The position numbers were made by a program, and so were the translations under genes. Below are positions 18,709 through 27,230 of a stretch of 64,000 bases of DNA, one piece after another. Location of the stretch: the NCBI GenBank assembly GCA_964413425.1, contig CAYPST010000014.1:1-64000 (forward strand). The letters are read 5' to 3'. Numbering within the stretch: position 1 is the first letter of the stretch; each line of letters starts with the position of its first letter. The DNA comes from DATFLS01 sp964413425. Its GTDB lineage: Bacteria > Fidelibacterota > JAANXI01. The notes beneath the pieces are model-generated. The model searched no databases. It had not been told where the DNA came from and saw only the letters and a list, made by a program, of their open reading frames with translations.

Positions 18709-18768
18709 AGACTTCCCCGGATTATTCACTTTAAATATTAAAATAGAAAATGAGTGCCATGGTTCCAA

Positions 18769-19320
18769 TGAAATTCAGCCACGTATGCGGGAATTCTTTT
18801 TTGGATTGGGCGTTCAAAAAGCGACAAAAGGAGATATGACGAACTCAGGAAATGTCGTGCATTTCATTCCGGCAGATTTTTGCAGGGAAAATTCAGGAGT
18901 ACGCATCAGAAAGACATCCTTTCTGCGCGTACTCTCCAGGAAATATCTCGGAGTAGCACTCAGACCGGCCGAATAAATCGGTGTTATCTCCCGAAAAATA
19001 CGTCTATATTAACAGGTTTAATTTGCAACAGTCATGGAGAGTGCGGCGATATGGACTTGAGTTTTGCGGGAATCGATCAAGTAAGAGAATTGTTCGCGGT
19101 CATCGAGCATAGCCATAGAGGCAATGGGCAGTCGGCAGCCCCGATAATGAAACTTTTTCGAAATCACATGCGCGCCGGCGGATCGAAAGTTTCAAATCGG
19201 GACAGGCAGCGGGCCAATTGAATATCGAATTTCAACGACTCGGTGTTTCATGGATATTCGGAGGCTCCGCCGCGGCGGATTCGAGACGTTTTCTCTAAAT
19301 AGGCTCAGGATCAGGAGATC
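18769..19320. other. Intergenic region between divergent genes, no gene seen
   Basis: This 552-base stretch separates the minus-strand DUF456 gene from the plus-strand glycosyltransferase, so it should carry both promoters. Short open frames here show no family resemblance. The one clear structure is the hairpin at 18897-18934, listed separately. A good AGGAG precedes the glycosyltransferase ATG at the right end. Confidence 0.5.
18897..18934. other. Strong 38-base hairpin
   Basis: GAGTACGC at 18897-18904 pairs perfectly with GCGTACTC at 18927-18934, and inside it CAGAAAG pairs with CTTTCTG around a five-base ACATC loop, so nearly all bases are paired. No T-run follows on either strand, so it is not a typical intrinsic terminator. 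It could be a leader structure for the DUF456 gene or a relic of a repeat. Confidence 0.7.
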
Positions 19321-20469
19321 ATGATAAGTATTATTCACACGTTGATTTTGATCACCGGTCTCCTGTATGCGGGTTCCCTGTTCTACTTCCTGTGCGGCCT
19401 GGTGAAATTGCATTCGGTATCACTTCCTCCGGAATCGGAACTCCCGGAAATCGCTGTGGTTGTGGCTGCCAGGAATGAGGAAGAGCATATCGAGGACACC
19501 GTACGATCCCTGTCCGCCCAGAATTATCCGAATGATCGGTATGAGATTGTGGTAGCCGATGATCGGTCAGAAGATCACACCCCTGACATTCTCAGACAAC
19601 TCACCGGCGAGATTGCGAATCTGCGGGTGATGACTATCCCGGAGGTTCCGGAAGGGATTTCGCCGAAGAAGCACGCTTTGTTGACTGCGGTCTCCTCTCT
19701 CAGCACACCATTTGTCGCTGCCACGGATGCCGACTGCACACATCATCCGGACTGGTTGCGGGCTTATGCGGCAGCAGCCGAGCCGTCGCTGGGAATCGCC
19801 ACAGCTGCCACTGTCTTTGAAAAAACGTCCTATCGGTCCTGGTTTGAAAAAGCCTGGCAGACGATGCAAAACATTGAACACGTTTCTGAACATCTGGTTA
19901 CGGCGGGAGGGATTGCCCGGAGCATCGGGCTATCAGCAAACGGGAATAATATGGTTTTCAACCGGACACTTTATCAAAACGCCGGGAACGAAGCGGTGAA
20001 GGATTCTGTCATCTCCGGGGATGATTTCTTTCTGACGCACACGGCGGCGCAACGGGGATACCGATTGAAATTTCTCGTCAATCCGGAGTCACGTGTGCGA
20101 ACGGTGCCGCAGTCCACCATCGGACAGACAATCAATCAACGGGCTCGCTGGGCTTCAAAAGTCGGACATGGTTCGGGAAAGGTGGTGGTTCTCGGAAGTT
20201 TGATTTTTGTGTTCTACTCCGGGCTTCTGTTCTATCCTCTTGCAGTGATCTGGGGGGTATTCAATCCATTATTTTTTATGGTGGCTGCCGGGATGAAAGT
20301 GATACCAGACACCATGTATCTCATCTCTGGGTATCGGAAACTGGGTTTGAAACTCCCCCCCGGATATTATCTCGGGATGCAGACCTTGCATATTCCTTTT
20401 ATATTTGTCTCTGTTGTGAAAGGGATTTTCGGTAGTTTTACCTGGAAAGGCGGCCGTTATCGCCGATAA
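19321..20469 (+). CDS. Membrane-bound family 2 glycosyltransferase
   Basis: A 382-residue GT2 enzyme that transfers a sugar from a nucleotide donor. The N-terminal helix (residues 3-24) is followed by the GT-A domain: VVVAARNEEEHIEDTVRSL, the nucleotide-site DDRSED, the metal-binding DAD of ATDADC, the acceptor-site ISGDDFFLTH and the QRARW (QxxRW) motif of processive or inverting membrane GT2 enzymes. Three or so C-terminal helices (about 290-370) complete it. The start has AGGAG five bases upstream. Its neighbour encodes a YbhN-type membrane protein, so a role in lipid-linked glycan or glycolipid assembly is reasonable but unproven. Confidence 0.88.
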   Translation: MISIIHTLILITGLLYAGSLFYFLCGLVKLHSVSLPPESELPEIAVVVAARNEEEHIEDTVRSLSAQNYPNDRYEIVVADDRSEDHTPDILRQLTGEIANLRVMTIPEVPEGISPKKHALLTAVSSLSTPFVAATDADCTHHPDWLRAYAAAAEPSLGIATAATVFEKTSYRSWFEKAWQTMQNIEHVSEHLVTAGGIARSIGLSANGNNMVFNRTLYQNAGNEAVKDSVISGDDFFLTHTAAQRGYRLKFLVNPESRVRTVPQSTIGQTINQRARWASKVGHGSGKVVVLGSLIFVFYSGLLFYPLAVIWGVFNPLFFMVAAGMKVIPDTMYLISGYRKLGLKLPPGYYLGMQTLHIPFIFVSVVKGIFGSFTWKGGRYRR

Positions 20470-20762
20470 TAGTTATATATCGAGATATTGAGTCTATTTG
20501 AAAAACGCCTCGAGGAGATACCTCCGGGACAAAGAAAAAATGAGGCTTCTGCCGGGACAATCGAAAAATTTTTGGAATATATGCCCAAGGTATATTACAT
20601 GCATTTCCATTCCAATATGTTCTGTCCTCCTCCCGGTTTGCAAGCATGCTCATCTATAACCCGAATTATTCAGGATAGATAATGATAAGCAAAATTATCA
20701 ACGGAAATTAAGATTAATAAGGTTCAAATAAGGCTTCGCAGGGGAAATTGAAGGAACAATTG
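20470..20762. repeat. Intergenic region containing pieces of two dispersed repeats
   Basis: Positions 20489-20512 match 2973-2996 at 21 of 24 bases (core ACGCCTCG). Positions 20662-20684 match 49333-49354 almost perfectly (GAATTATTCNGGATAGATAA and on) and share GAATTATTC with 34967-34978. GGTTCAAATAAG at 20721-20732 is repeated at 32755-32766. No gene is seen. The ribosome site AAGGAA for the next gene lies at 20751-20756. Confidence 0.6.
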
Positions 20763-21707
20763 ATGCGGAAATTACTTGTCAGGATACTGAAAGGAATTAT
20801 CAGTCTGGGCATCATTTACTGGATTCTCCACCAGATTGACCTCCGCGAAGTCCGGGCTTTTGTGGCCGGGCATACCACCACCGTCTTTTACATTTTCCTT
20901 CTTGCCATGGCACAATGGGCGGTGGAGTTCATCAGATTTTCGGTTATCCTTCGAACCGGCGGTCTGGCTCAGTCGGCCGTTCGCATATTCCGGGCTTTCT
21001 GGATGGGATATTCCTTTCGTTTTATCCTGCCCGGAAATCAGGGCGAAATCGGGAAAATGATTTTCGTGCAGGGAACGCCTGCTTCCCGTTTTGCTGTGTA
21101 TGTCTATGAAAAACTCGGGTTTGTATTCGCACTCCTGCTCCTGTTTGTAGTGGGGTTTTCCTGGCTGTATCCTCAATTTCTGTACGTGAGTATTGTGATG
21201 TTCGGGGCCGTGCTGCTCGGTCTCATTCTCTGGAATCGAATATTTGCGAACACGGTGATAAAATCTCATCTGCCCCGAGAACTCTGTAAGCGGCAACCAC
21301 TGCTCGTGCAGATGGCGCTGGCGGCCGTGACGTTGAGTCTCATTTTTCTCCAGTATTATCTTTTTCTGCAAGAAGCCGGATTAACCTTTCCGGAGACGGT
21401 TTCGGTGGTGAGCATTATTCTGACCATTATTCTCATGCCGGTGACGCTGGCCGGGCTCGGTCTCAGGGAATCCGCTGCGGTGATGCTGCTCACGCCGTTC
21501 GGAGTCTCCCCTGAAATGAGTACCACGATTCCCTTCTTAATATTTGTGATCAATGTTGCAGCTCCCGCCCTGATCGGGGCGGTTATGTTGGTGTTCAGCC
21601 GGAGTTATCTTCCCGGGCGACATCTCCATCAACTCCGCGGTGCATCGCTCCTCGATCTCAAACGGGTTCACCGGTTACTTCGGACTGCCTCCGTTGAGCA
21701 AGTATAA
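20763..21707 (+). CDS. YbhN/AglD-family flippase-like membrane protein (UPF0104)
   Basis: A 314-residue integral membrane protein with about eight helices, matching the lysylphosphatidylglycerol synthase transmembrane/UPF0104 family (AglD, YbhN, MprF N-terminal domain). Typical features are LGIIYWILHQIDLREV at the start, FWMGYSFRFILPGNQGEIGKM, and the LAGLGLRESAAVMLL segment close to the family GxxGxxE motif. I use ATG 20763, preceded by AAGGAA at good spacing, rather than TTG 20748. Relatives flip or handle lipids and lipid-linked sugars; the adjacent GT2 gene fits that. The substrate is unknown. Confidence 0.85.
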   Translation: MRKLLVRILKGIISLGIIYWILHQIDLREVRAFVAGHTTTVFYIFLLAMAQWAVEFIRFSVILRTGGLAQSAVRIFRAFWMGYSFRFILPGNQGEIGKMIFVQGTPASRFAVYVYEKLGFVFALLLLFVVGFSWLYPQFLYVSIVMFGAVLLGLILWNRIFANTVIKSHLPRELCKRQPLLVQMALAAVTLSLIFLQYYLFLQEAGLTFPETVSVVSIILTIILMPVTLAGLGLRESAAVMLLTPFGVSPEMSTTIPFLIFVINVAAPALIGAVMLVFSRSYLPGRHLHQLRGASLLDLKRVHRLLRTASVEQV

Positions 21708-21737
21708 AGAAGGACTGGCGGAGAGATCCGTCCGATC

Positions 21738-21771
21738 GCAATGGGGCCCATTGCAGCAGTGTCAACCACTG
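21738..21771. terminator. Two hairpins between convergent genes, possible bidirectional terminator
   Basis: GCAATGGG-g-CCCATTGC (21738-21754) is a perfect palindrome around one base, and CAGTG-tcaac-CACTG (21757-21771) follows at once. They lie in the 78-base gap between the convergent YbhN-like and AI-2E-family genes. There is no clear T-run, so terminator function is inferred from position only. Confidence 0.4.
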
Positions 21772-21785
21772 TAAGCCGGGACGAT

Positions 21786-22868
21786 TCAACCCGCCCGATA
21801 ATGCTTAATTGTCCACATGAGTTGCTGGATGGTCACCTTCGTAATCCCGGCGACAGGGACGGCAATGAGCATCCCGAACACGCCCATCAAATTGCCGCCG
21901 ATAATAATAATCACGATAACTGTAATGGGGTGAATGTTGACACTTCTGGACATCACCATGGGCGACACGACTGAGTTGTCTATCATCTGCACAATAGCAA
22001 ACATCACTGCGATATACAGCAGCACAATCGGTTCACCCGGATTATTAATGATGGAAATCATCATCGCGGGAACAGCCCCGACCACGGGACCGATATATGG
22101 GATTAAATTGGCTAACCCGGCGATCAGGCCGATAAATACAAAATACTTAATCTGTAAGATCCATAATCCGATAATGGACAGAATGCCTATAATGAGCGCA
22201 TCAGTCAGCTGGCCGCGGATGTAATTACTCAGCTGTTGCTGTATTTTGTAGAACAGACTCAGCCCGGGTTCGAAATACCGATTGGGGATCAGACTGATCA
22301 GGCCTTTGTTCAATTTCCGGCTATCCTTCAATAACAGAAACGTAATCACCAGGACGATAAAAAAAGATGAAATCATCCCGGCAACGTTGAAGAGGAAGGA
22401 CACGCTTCCGGAGACAAACTCACCGATGAAGGCGTTCACCTTCCCGGAGATATCAAAATCCTGGAATTTTCCCGTACTGAGGAAAGGAATTTTCCGGGTG
22501 ATCCACTGTTGAAATTGCGTGAGCAGTTCTGCCGGACGCTGCGATTGAATTAGATCGTGAATGGCGAGGGCCTGCTCCCGAATCACCGGGATAAGAAACC
22601 GGAGCGCGATAGTAACCACGAAGACGAATCCCAGCAGTACGAGCAGCGCTCCCGCTGCTCTGGGAATGCTCCGCCGTTCCATCATATTGACAAACGGGGA
22701 TAGAATGGTGGAAAACAGAATGGAGACCAGCACCAGGGTCAACACGTTTGCGATGTAAGGGAAAATCTGAATAAAAAGGTAAGCCAGCACCAGCAGCAGA
22801 AAGAACTTCAGCAAGTTGCGCAGCAGTGTGGTATCCAGAGAAATGACTCTATGGGCAGGTTGATCCAC
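21786..22868 (-). CDS. AI-2E family transporter (PerM/UPF0118)
   Basis: A 360-residue membrane protein of the AI-2E exporter superfamily (PerM, TqsA, UPF0118). About seven helices are visible, including LLVLAYLFIQIFPYIANVL at the N-terminus, FIVLVITFLLLKDSRKLNKGL in the middle, and the diagnostic C-terminal region IGLIAGLANLIPYIGPVVG, QMIDNSVVSPMVMSRSV and GGNLMGVFGMLIAVPVAGI. Members export the quorum signal AI-2, sodium ions or unknown solutes; the substrate cannot be assigned here. It lies six bases downstream of the cNMP-binding gene on the minus strand, probably one operon. Confidence 0.88.
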   Translation of the reverse strand: MDQPAHRVISLDTTLLRNLLKFFLLLVLAYLFIQIFPYIANVLTLVLVSILFSTILSPFVNMMERRSIPRAAGALLVLLGFVFVVTIALRFLIPVIREQALAIHDLIQSQRPAELLTQFQQWITRKIPFLSTGKFQDFDISGKVNAFIGEFVSGSVSFLFNVAGMISSFFIVLVITFLLLKDSRKLNKGLISLIPNRYFEPGLSLFYKIQQQLSNYIRGQLTDALIIGILSIIGLWILQIKYFVFIGLIAGLANLIPYIGPVVGAVPAMMISIINNPGEPIVLLYIAVMFAIVQMIDNSVVSPMVMSRSVNIHPITVIVIIIIGGNLMGVFGMLIAVPVAGITKVTIQQLMWTIKHYRAG

Positions 22869-22874
22869 AGGAAA

Positions 22875-23432
22875 TCAGGAGGATTGATTCGTGAGTTGAG
22901 ACCTGAGTTGACCAACTTCTTGTTCCAACGCGGTCACCTGTTCGTGAAGTTCACGGGAGACATCGTTTTGCGCACGAAGCCGGGCAGCCATCACCCCCGC
23001 CACACCTCTGATAACCTTGATTCCGGTGCGGGGTTGTCGATCCAGCAAATCCATCAGATCCGGGCGAAAGAAGGCAATCACCCGGGACAGCTCAAGGGCC
23101 TCTGCCGTAGCAGACCGGGGCGCTTCGTCGAGGAGAGACATATCACCAAAAAAGTTCCCCCGGGACAATCTTGCCAGCTCGATTTGTTCCCCGTCCTCGT
23201 CCTGGAAGATTCTTACCTTCCCGGTCAGCAGAATATACATGCCAAGTCCTGGCTGACTCTGGGTAAAAATACGTTCGCCGGCAGTATATTCTCTCTGGTG
23301 CACCAGCCGTTCGATTTCTCTTAATTCGGTTCTATCCAGGTTCTGAAAAATGGGAACACCCTTCAGAGCCAGGACCGTAGCGGATTCTTCAGTGGGTTTC
23401 TGAAAAATATTTTCCCAGATTGGAAACTTCAT
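22875..23432 (-). CDS. Cyclic nucleotide-binding domain protein
   Basis: A 185-residue protein with a single CRP-like cyclic nucleotide-binding domain (about residues 22-145): LKGVPIFQNLDRTELREIERL, GERIFTQSQPGLGMYILLTGKVRIFQ in two blocks, and a phosphate-binding-cassette-like GNFFGDMSLLDEAPRSATAEAL. The usual cassette Arg is present in PRSA. A coiled-coil tail follows, with no HTH DNA-binding domain, so this is not a CRP-type regulator but a stand-alone sensor or effector. It directly precedes the AI-2E family gene and may modulate that transporter; that link is inference only. Confidence 0.85.
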   Translation of the reverse strand: MKFPIWENIFQKPTEESATVLALKGVPIFQNLDRTELREIERLVHQREYTAGERIFTQSQPGLGMYILLTGKVRIFQDEDGEQIELARLSRGNFFGDMSLLDEAPRSATAEALELSRVIAFFRPDLMDLLDRQPRTGIKVIRGVAGVMAARLRAQNDVSRELHEQVTALEQEVGQLRSQLTNQSS

Positions 23433-23557
23433 GATATTATCTTCGGTTGAAAGATTCTGAAAAAATTACTACCGCTCTTCCGGCAAAGTCAAGGAGAATA
23501 AAAGGGGAACCTGATCTCATGGTATCATGGAGGCTACTAATACTGAGAAAATCCGGA

Positions 23558-23932
23558 AACCACGAATGACAAAAACGGGAACCACGGATTTCACAAATGG
23601 ACACAAATGAAAAAAGAAAAAATAGAAAAGAGGAGAGAGTAAAGAGGGCCCCGTCTCACCGCTCTGCCTGCGGTTGGCAGCATGGAAGAGGCAAATGGCA
23701 GACGGCGAAAGACCTACGGCAAAGCGCATGGCGCAGAGCGTAGCGGGGGATAACGGAGGAGAAGAACTTAAGAACGGAGATTCCATATCAGAGAGATTTG
23801 TATATTGGAAACACAGATGAAAGATACCCACTTGGTAATGTAAGTCTGTGCACGAATGTACTCATATCCCTAAGGACCTTGAGTTGGGTGGTGCGGGGCG
23901 GTATTCATGTCAATTCGTGTCATTCGTGGTTA
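23558..23932. repeat. MITE-like element, CACGAAT-type ends (family A, copy 2)
   Basis: The left end begins AAACCACGAATGAC at 23558. The right end at 23901-23932, read in reverse, is AACCACGAATGACACGAATT, the same terminal motif as 9981-10234. The right 230 bases (from about 23701) are clearly related to copy 1; the left part holds about 100 extra bases, including GAGGAGAGAGTAAAGAGGGCCCC, which resembles 61374-61390. No gene is seen. The rest of 23433-24009 shows nothing recognisable except the leader of the next gene. Confidence 0.75.
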
Positions 23933-24009
23933 TTCAAATTCCTCTTCAACTGACTCCCGGGAATCAAAATCGTTGAATGTCCTTGTATTGGTTTCTATTT
24001 TCATACCTT

Positions 24010-25227
24010 ATGGTTAAGCGTCTAATTATGATTGGTTTGGTGTGTCTATTTCTGGCAGCATTTGTTCGTTTGGATGTTGGTTCAGCGCAGTCCATTAATA
24101 CCCGTATTCAATCGCAATCCCAGCGATTAGAACAGCTCCAGGAAGAGATCAGCCAATTCCGGAAACAGCTGGACTCCGCGAAACAGCAAGAACAGTCCCT
24201 GGTGGAACAACTGAACATCCTGGAGAAGGATATCAGTTATACGCAGCAATTGATTCGGCAGATGGAGCACGCTCAGCAGGAACGGGAAGCGAAGATAGCT
24301 ACATTAAACACCCGATTGGAGGAGAATAAGGCGAAGGTTGCTGAACTCAAGGAGCGCTTTGCCCGGCGGGCGGTGCATATTTACAAACAGGGACGGTTGA
24401 ATGATTTGGAGCTGCTGCTGACCAGCGAATCGATGAACCAGGCACTGTATCGATATAAATATATCAAGGTAATCAACGAAGCGGATCGGACACTTTTTCA
24501 CGCCATTATGAACACCATGCAGGAGATTGAGGTTGATAGAACTCAACTCCGGAGCGAGATGGAAGAGCAGCAGCAGCTGCTGGTGGAGAAACGGCGTGAG
24601 CAGCGGCGATTGGAAAATGATCAGGGCCGGCGAAGTATGCTGCTTGCCGAAGTCCGCAACAATGTGGAATCCCATCAACAGGCCATTCAAGAGCGAGAGC
24701 AGGCTGCCAGAGAAATAGAGCGGATGATCGCGAATATGGAACAGGAGCGGATTCAGCGAGAGCGGGAAGAATCCGTAGAAGATCAGCGGGAAATTGTTAT
24801 GCGAGAGAGCACCGTTGATATTCTCAGCCTGAGGGGGCGGCTCCCGTGGCCTGCCCGGGGTGAAATCATTGCCAGATTTGGGAAATTTCAACACCCCAAA
24901 CTGAAAACCACGACCGAGAACCCCGGTATTGACATTGCCGCAGCAAAAGGCACGGAAGTTGTAGCAGTGCTGGACGGAGTCGTAACACGGATTGATTGGT
25001 TACGTGGGTTCGGGAATACGATCATCATAGATCATGGAGACGGGTTCTATACTGTGTATACACACGTTATCGATATTCAGGTCACGCAGAATGCATACGT
25101 CGAAACAGGCGATATCATCGCCAGTGTCGGTGATTCCGGTTCTCTGGAAGGACCGAAGCTGCATTTCGAGATCTGGGGGAATAAACAAAAATTAAATCCG
25201 GAGATCTGGTTAGCAAAGATTTCATGA
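24010..25227 (+). CDS. EnvC-like murein hydrolase activator (degenerate LytM/M23 domain)
   Basis: A 405-residue exported protein: signal peptide (RLIMIGLVCLFLAAFV), a long coiled coil (about residues 30-255) and a C-terminal LytM/M23 domain (about 290-400). Two of the usual LytM zinc ligands are missing: the His of HxxxD is Asn in ENPGID, and the first His of HxH is Lys in KLHFEIW. EnvC of E. coli has the same architecture with a degenerate site and works by activating amidases at the division septum, so an activator role is more likely than direct hydrolysis. I use ATG 24010, since the upstream ATG 23977 spoils the signal peptide. It overlaps holB by four bases. Confidence 0.85.
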   Translation: MVKRLIMIGLVCLFLAAFVRLDVGSAQSINTRIQSQSQRLEQLQEEISQFRKQLDSAKQQEQSLVEQLNILEKDISYTQQLIRQMEHAQQEREAKIATLNTRLEENKAKVAELKERFARRAVHIYKQGRLNDLELLLTSESMNQALYRYKYIKVINEADRTLFHAIMNTMQEIEVDRTQLRSEMEEQQQLLVEKRREQRRLENDQGRRSMLLAEVRNNVESHQQAIQEREQAAREIERMIANMEQERIQREREESVEDQREIVMRESTVDILSLRGRLPWPARGEIIARFGKFQHPKLKTTTENPGIDIAAAKGTEVVAVLDGVVTRIDWLRGFGNTIIIDHGDGFYTVYTHVIDIQVTQNAYVETGDIIASVGDSGSLEGPKLHFEIWGNKQKLNPEIWLAKIS

Positions 25228-26411
25228 ATACATTATTTCCGGTTATCGGCCAGAGAAGAATTCTCGAAATGCTGCATACTGTCGATTACACCGGCCGGTA
25301 TGCAAACGCGTATCTGTTCCAGGGACCTGAGGGCACCGGCAAGGAAGCCATGGCGATGGAATTCGCCGCTATTCTGAATTGCCAGTCCGCGGAGGAGAAA
25401 CCCTGCGGTGCATGTCCGGGCTGTAAACAGATGCGGCATCTGCAGCATCCGAATCTGCATTTACTTTTCGCGCTTCCCGGAGGTGGTTCCGGGGATAAAA
25501 GCGATCCGTTAAAGGGACTCAGCGAGTCGGTTATCCAAAGTATTCAGGAAGCCATCGAAGCGAAAAGTCGGAATCCCTACCATAAGATTCGGATAGAAAA
25601 GGCTCAGGACATCAGGATTTCCAGTGTCCGGGCAATGCAGAAAACCATTCATCTGGGCCGGGCTGAGGCAGGACGAAAGGTGGTGCTCATCTTCGAGGCG
25701 GAACGCATGAATACCGCGGCGTTTAATTCAATTCTGAAAGTGGTGGAGGAGCCGCCGGCAGAGACCAGTTTTATTTTTTGTACCAGTGCCGAACATCTCC
25801 TGCCTCCCACTATCCGGTCAAGATGCCAGCCGGTGCCGTTTCGGGTGTTAACCAGGGAAGAGATTGCCGCCGGTGTACAAGAACACACCCAGCTGAAACA
25901 GGAGGCGGTCATAGAAAAAATTGCCCGGTTGGCGGATGGCGATTTTGGCTTTGCGCTGGCCCTGGCAGAACGGGATCCGGACGCCCAGGCAGAGGCAATT
26001 CTTGAGTTTATCAGGGCGGTTATGAAAGGAGACGGATTACCAATAAAACGGCAGGTAGATCTGCTGGAGTCCACATATCGAGGCTCTCCCCTGGAATTCA
26101 GGCGGTTTGTGGCGTCACTCCAGATGTGGTTTCGTGATGCGCAGGTCTGGGCTGAAACGGAAAATCTGCATCAACTAATCTTCCCGGAAATGATTGAGAA
26201 AATCCGGGGATTCATTGAGTATTATCCGACGGCGGATTACGCGACGATACAGGCTTTGCTGGAGAATGCCATTGATTTCACCCAACGAAACGTCTATATT
26301 CGCCTTGCGTTGTACAGTATGCAGATACAACTGCATCTGGCGATTCGAGGGAATCTGAAAGGTATACAATATGGAAGCAATCACAGATACTATACAGACC
26401 GTTTTTGTTGA
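25224..26411 (+). CDS. holB: DNA polymerase III delta' subunit
   Basis: A 395-residue clamp-loader subunit homologous to HolB/delta', part of the complex that loads the sliding clamp in replication. Visible features are the P-loop-like GPEGTGKEAM, the four-Cys zinc module CGACPGC plus upstream Cys, the SVRAMQKTIHLGRAEAGRKV and FNSILKVVEEPPAETSFIF blocks, and the SRCQPVPF sensor region (SRC motif). The start overlaps the EnvC-like stop (ATGA), and the end overlaps ricT by 41 bases. The order holB-ricT-metG-tatD-rsmA is a well conserved cluster also found in Bacillus. Confidence 0.9.
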   Translation: MNTLFPVIGQRRILEMLHTVDYTGRYANAYLFQGPEGTGKEAMAMEFAAILNCQSAEEKPCGACPGCKQMRHLQHPNLHLLFALPGGGSGDKSDPLKGLSESVIQSIQEAIEAKSRNPYHKIRIEKAQDIRISSVRAMQKTIHLGRAEAGRKVVLIFEAERMNTAAFNSILKVVEEPPAETSFIFCTSAEHLLPPTIRSRCQPVPFRVLTREEIAAGVQEHTQLKQEAVIEKIARLADGDFGFALALAERDPDAQAEAILEFIRAVMKGDGLPIKRQVDLLESTYRGSPLEFRRFVASLQMWFRDAQVWAETENLHQLIFPEMIEKIRGFIEYYPTADYATIQALLENAIDFTQRNVYIRLALYSMQIQLHLAIRGNLKGIQYGSNHRYYTDRFC

Positions 26412-27219
26412 ATTCAAAGGCTCGCGTCGGGGCTGCTTTCGGTATGGGCCGGATGATGAACGGGACAGACTTGAACGGGGCGATCAGGTTATCGTGGAGA
26501 CGGAAGACGGGGGCAAGGATAACGGCATTGTAACGTTTGTCTGTCCCAACAGTGAACGAGCCGCCAGCACCGACCGGCGGGTGATCCGGAAATTTACCCC
26601 CTCCGACTATGCGCATCTGATTGACAACCAGGAAAAGGAAGAAGAGGCCTGGCACATCTGTCAGGAACGGATTGAAGCGCTCAATCTGGATATGAAACTG
26701 ACCGACGTGGAATTTAAGTTCGACCGCAAACGAATTATGTTCTATTACACGGCTGATGAACGCATCGATTTTCGCCAGTTAGTGCGGGATCTGGCAGCTG
26801 TGTACCGTACGAGGATTGAGATGCGGCAGATCGGGGTGCGCGATGAGGCAAAGCGACATGATGGGATCGGGGTCTGTGGTAACAGAATTTGCTGTTCCTC
26901 GTTTATCGACAATTTTGAGCCGGTGAATACCCAACTGGCCAAAGAGCAGGGATTGCCGTTGAATCCTTCCAAATTAACCGGGGTCTGCGGCAAGTTGAAA
27001 TGCTGCTTGCGTTATGAACACGAGTATTACGAAGAAAAAATCGGACAGTTTCCGGATGTGGGAGATGAGATTAAACTCACCGAAGGCACGGCGAGGGTCA
27101 CCTCGGTGGATATCTTTAACGATATCGTTCACTTCTGGCTGCTGGATCGGGCCGAGTTGATCGAGAAACCCCTGTCAGCAATCCATCAGCACTCTGATTC
27201 ATCTGAAGAAGCAAAATAA
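26371..27219 (+). CDS. ricT: PSP1/RicT family protein
   Basis: A 282-residue PSP1-domain protein equivalent to RicT (YaaT) of Bacillus. The conserved region runs from about residue 65 to 240 and has the paired cysteine motifs CGNRICCSSF and GVCGKLKCCLRYE; in B. subtilis these help hold [4Fe-4S] clusters in the RicA-RicF-RicT (Y) complex that modulates RNA processing by RNase Y. The start lies inside the 3' end of holB, preceded by AAAGG at good spacing, implying translational coupling. Only RicT is seen here; partners RicA and RicF are not in the window, so the Bacillus role may not carry over. Confidence 0.9.
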   Translation: MEAITDTIQTVFVEFKGSRRGCFRYGPDDERDRLERGDQVIVETEDGGKDNGIVTFVCPNSERAASTDRRVIRKFTPSDYAHLIDNQEKEEEAWHICQERIEALNLDMKLTDVEFKFDRKRIMFYYTADERIDFRQLVRDLAAVYRTRIEMRQIGVRDEAKRHDGIGVCGNRICCSSFIDNFEPVNTQLAKEQGLPLNPSKLTGVCGKLKCCLRYEHEYYEEKIGQFPDVGDEIKLTEGTARVTSVDIFNDIVHFWLLDRAELIEKPLSAIHQHSDSSEEAK

Positions 27220-27230
27220 CACTGATTCCA

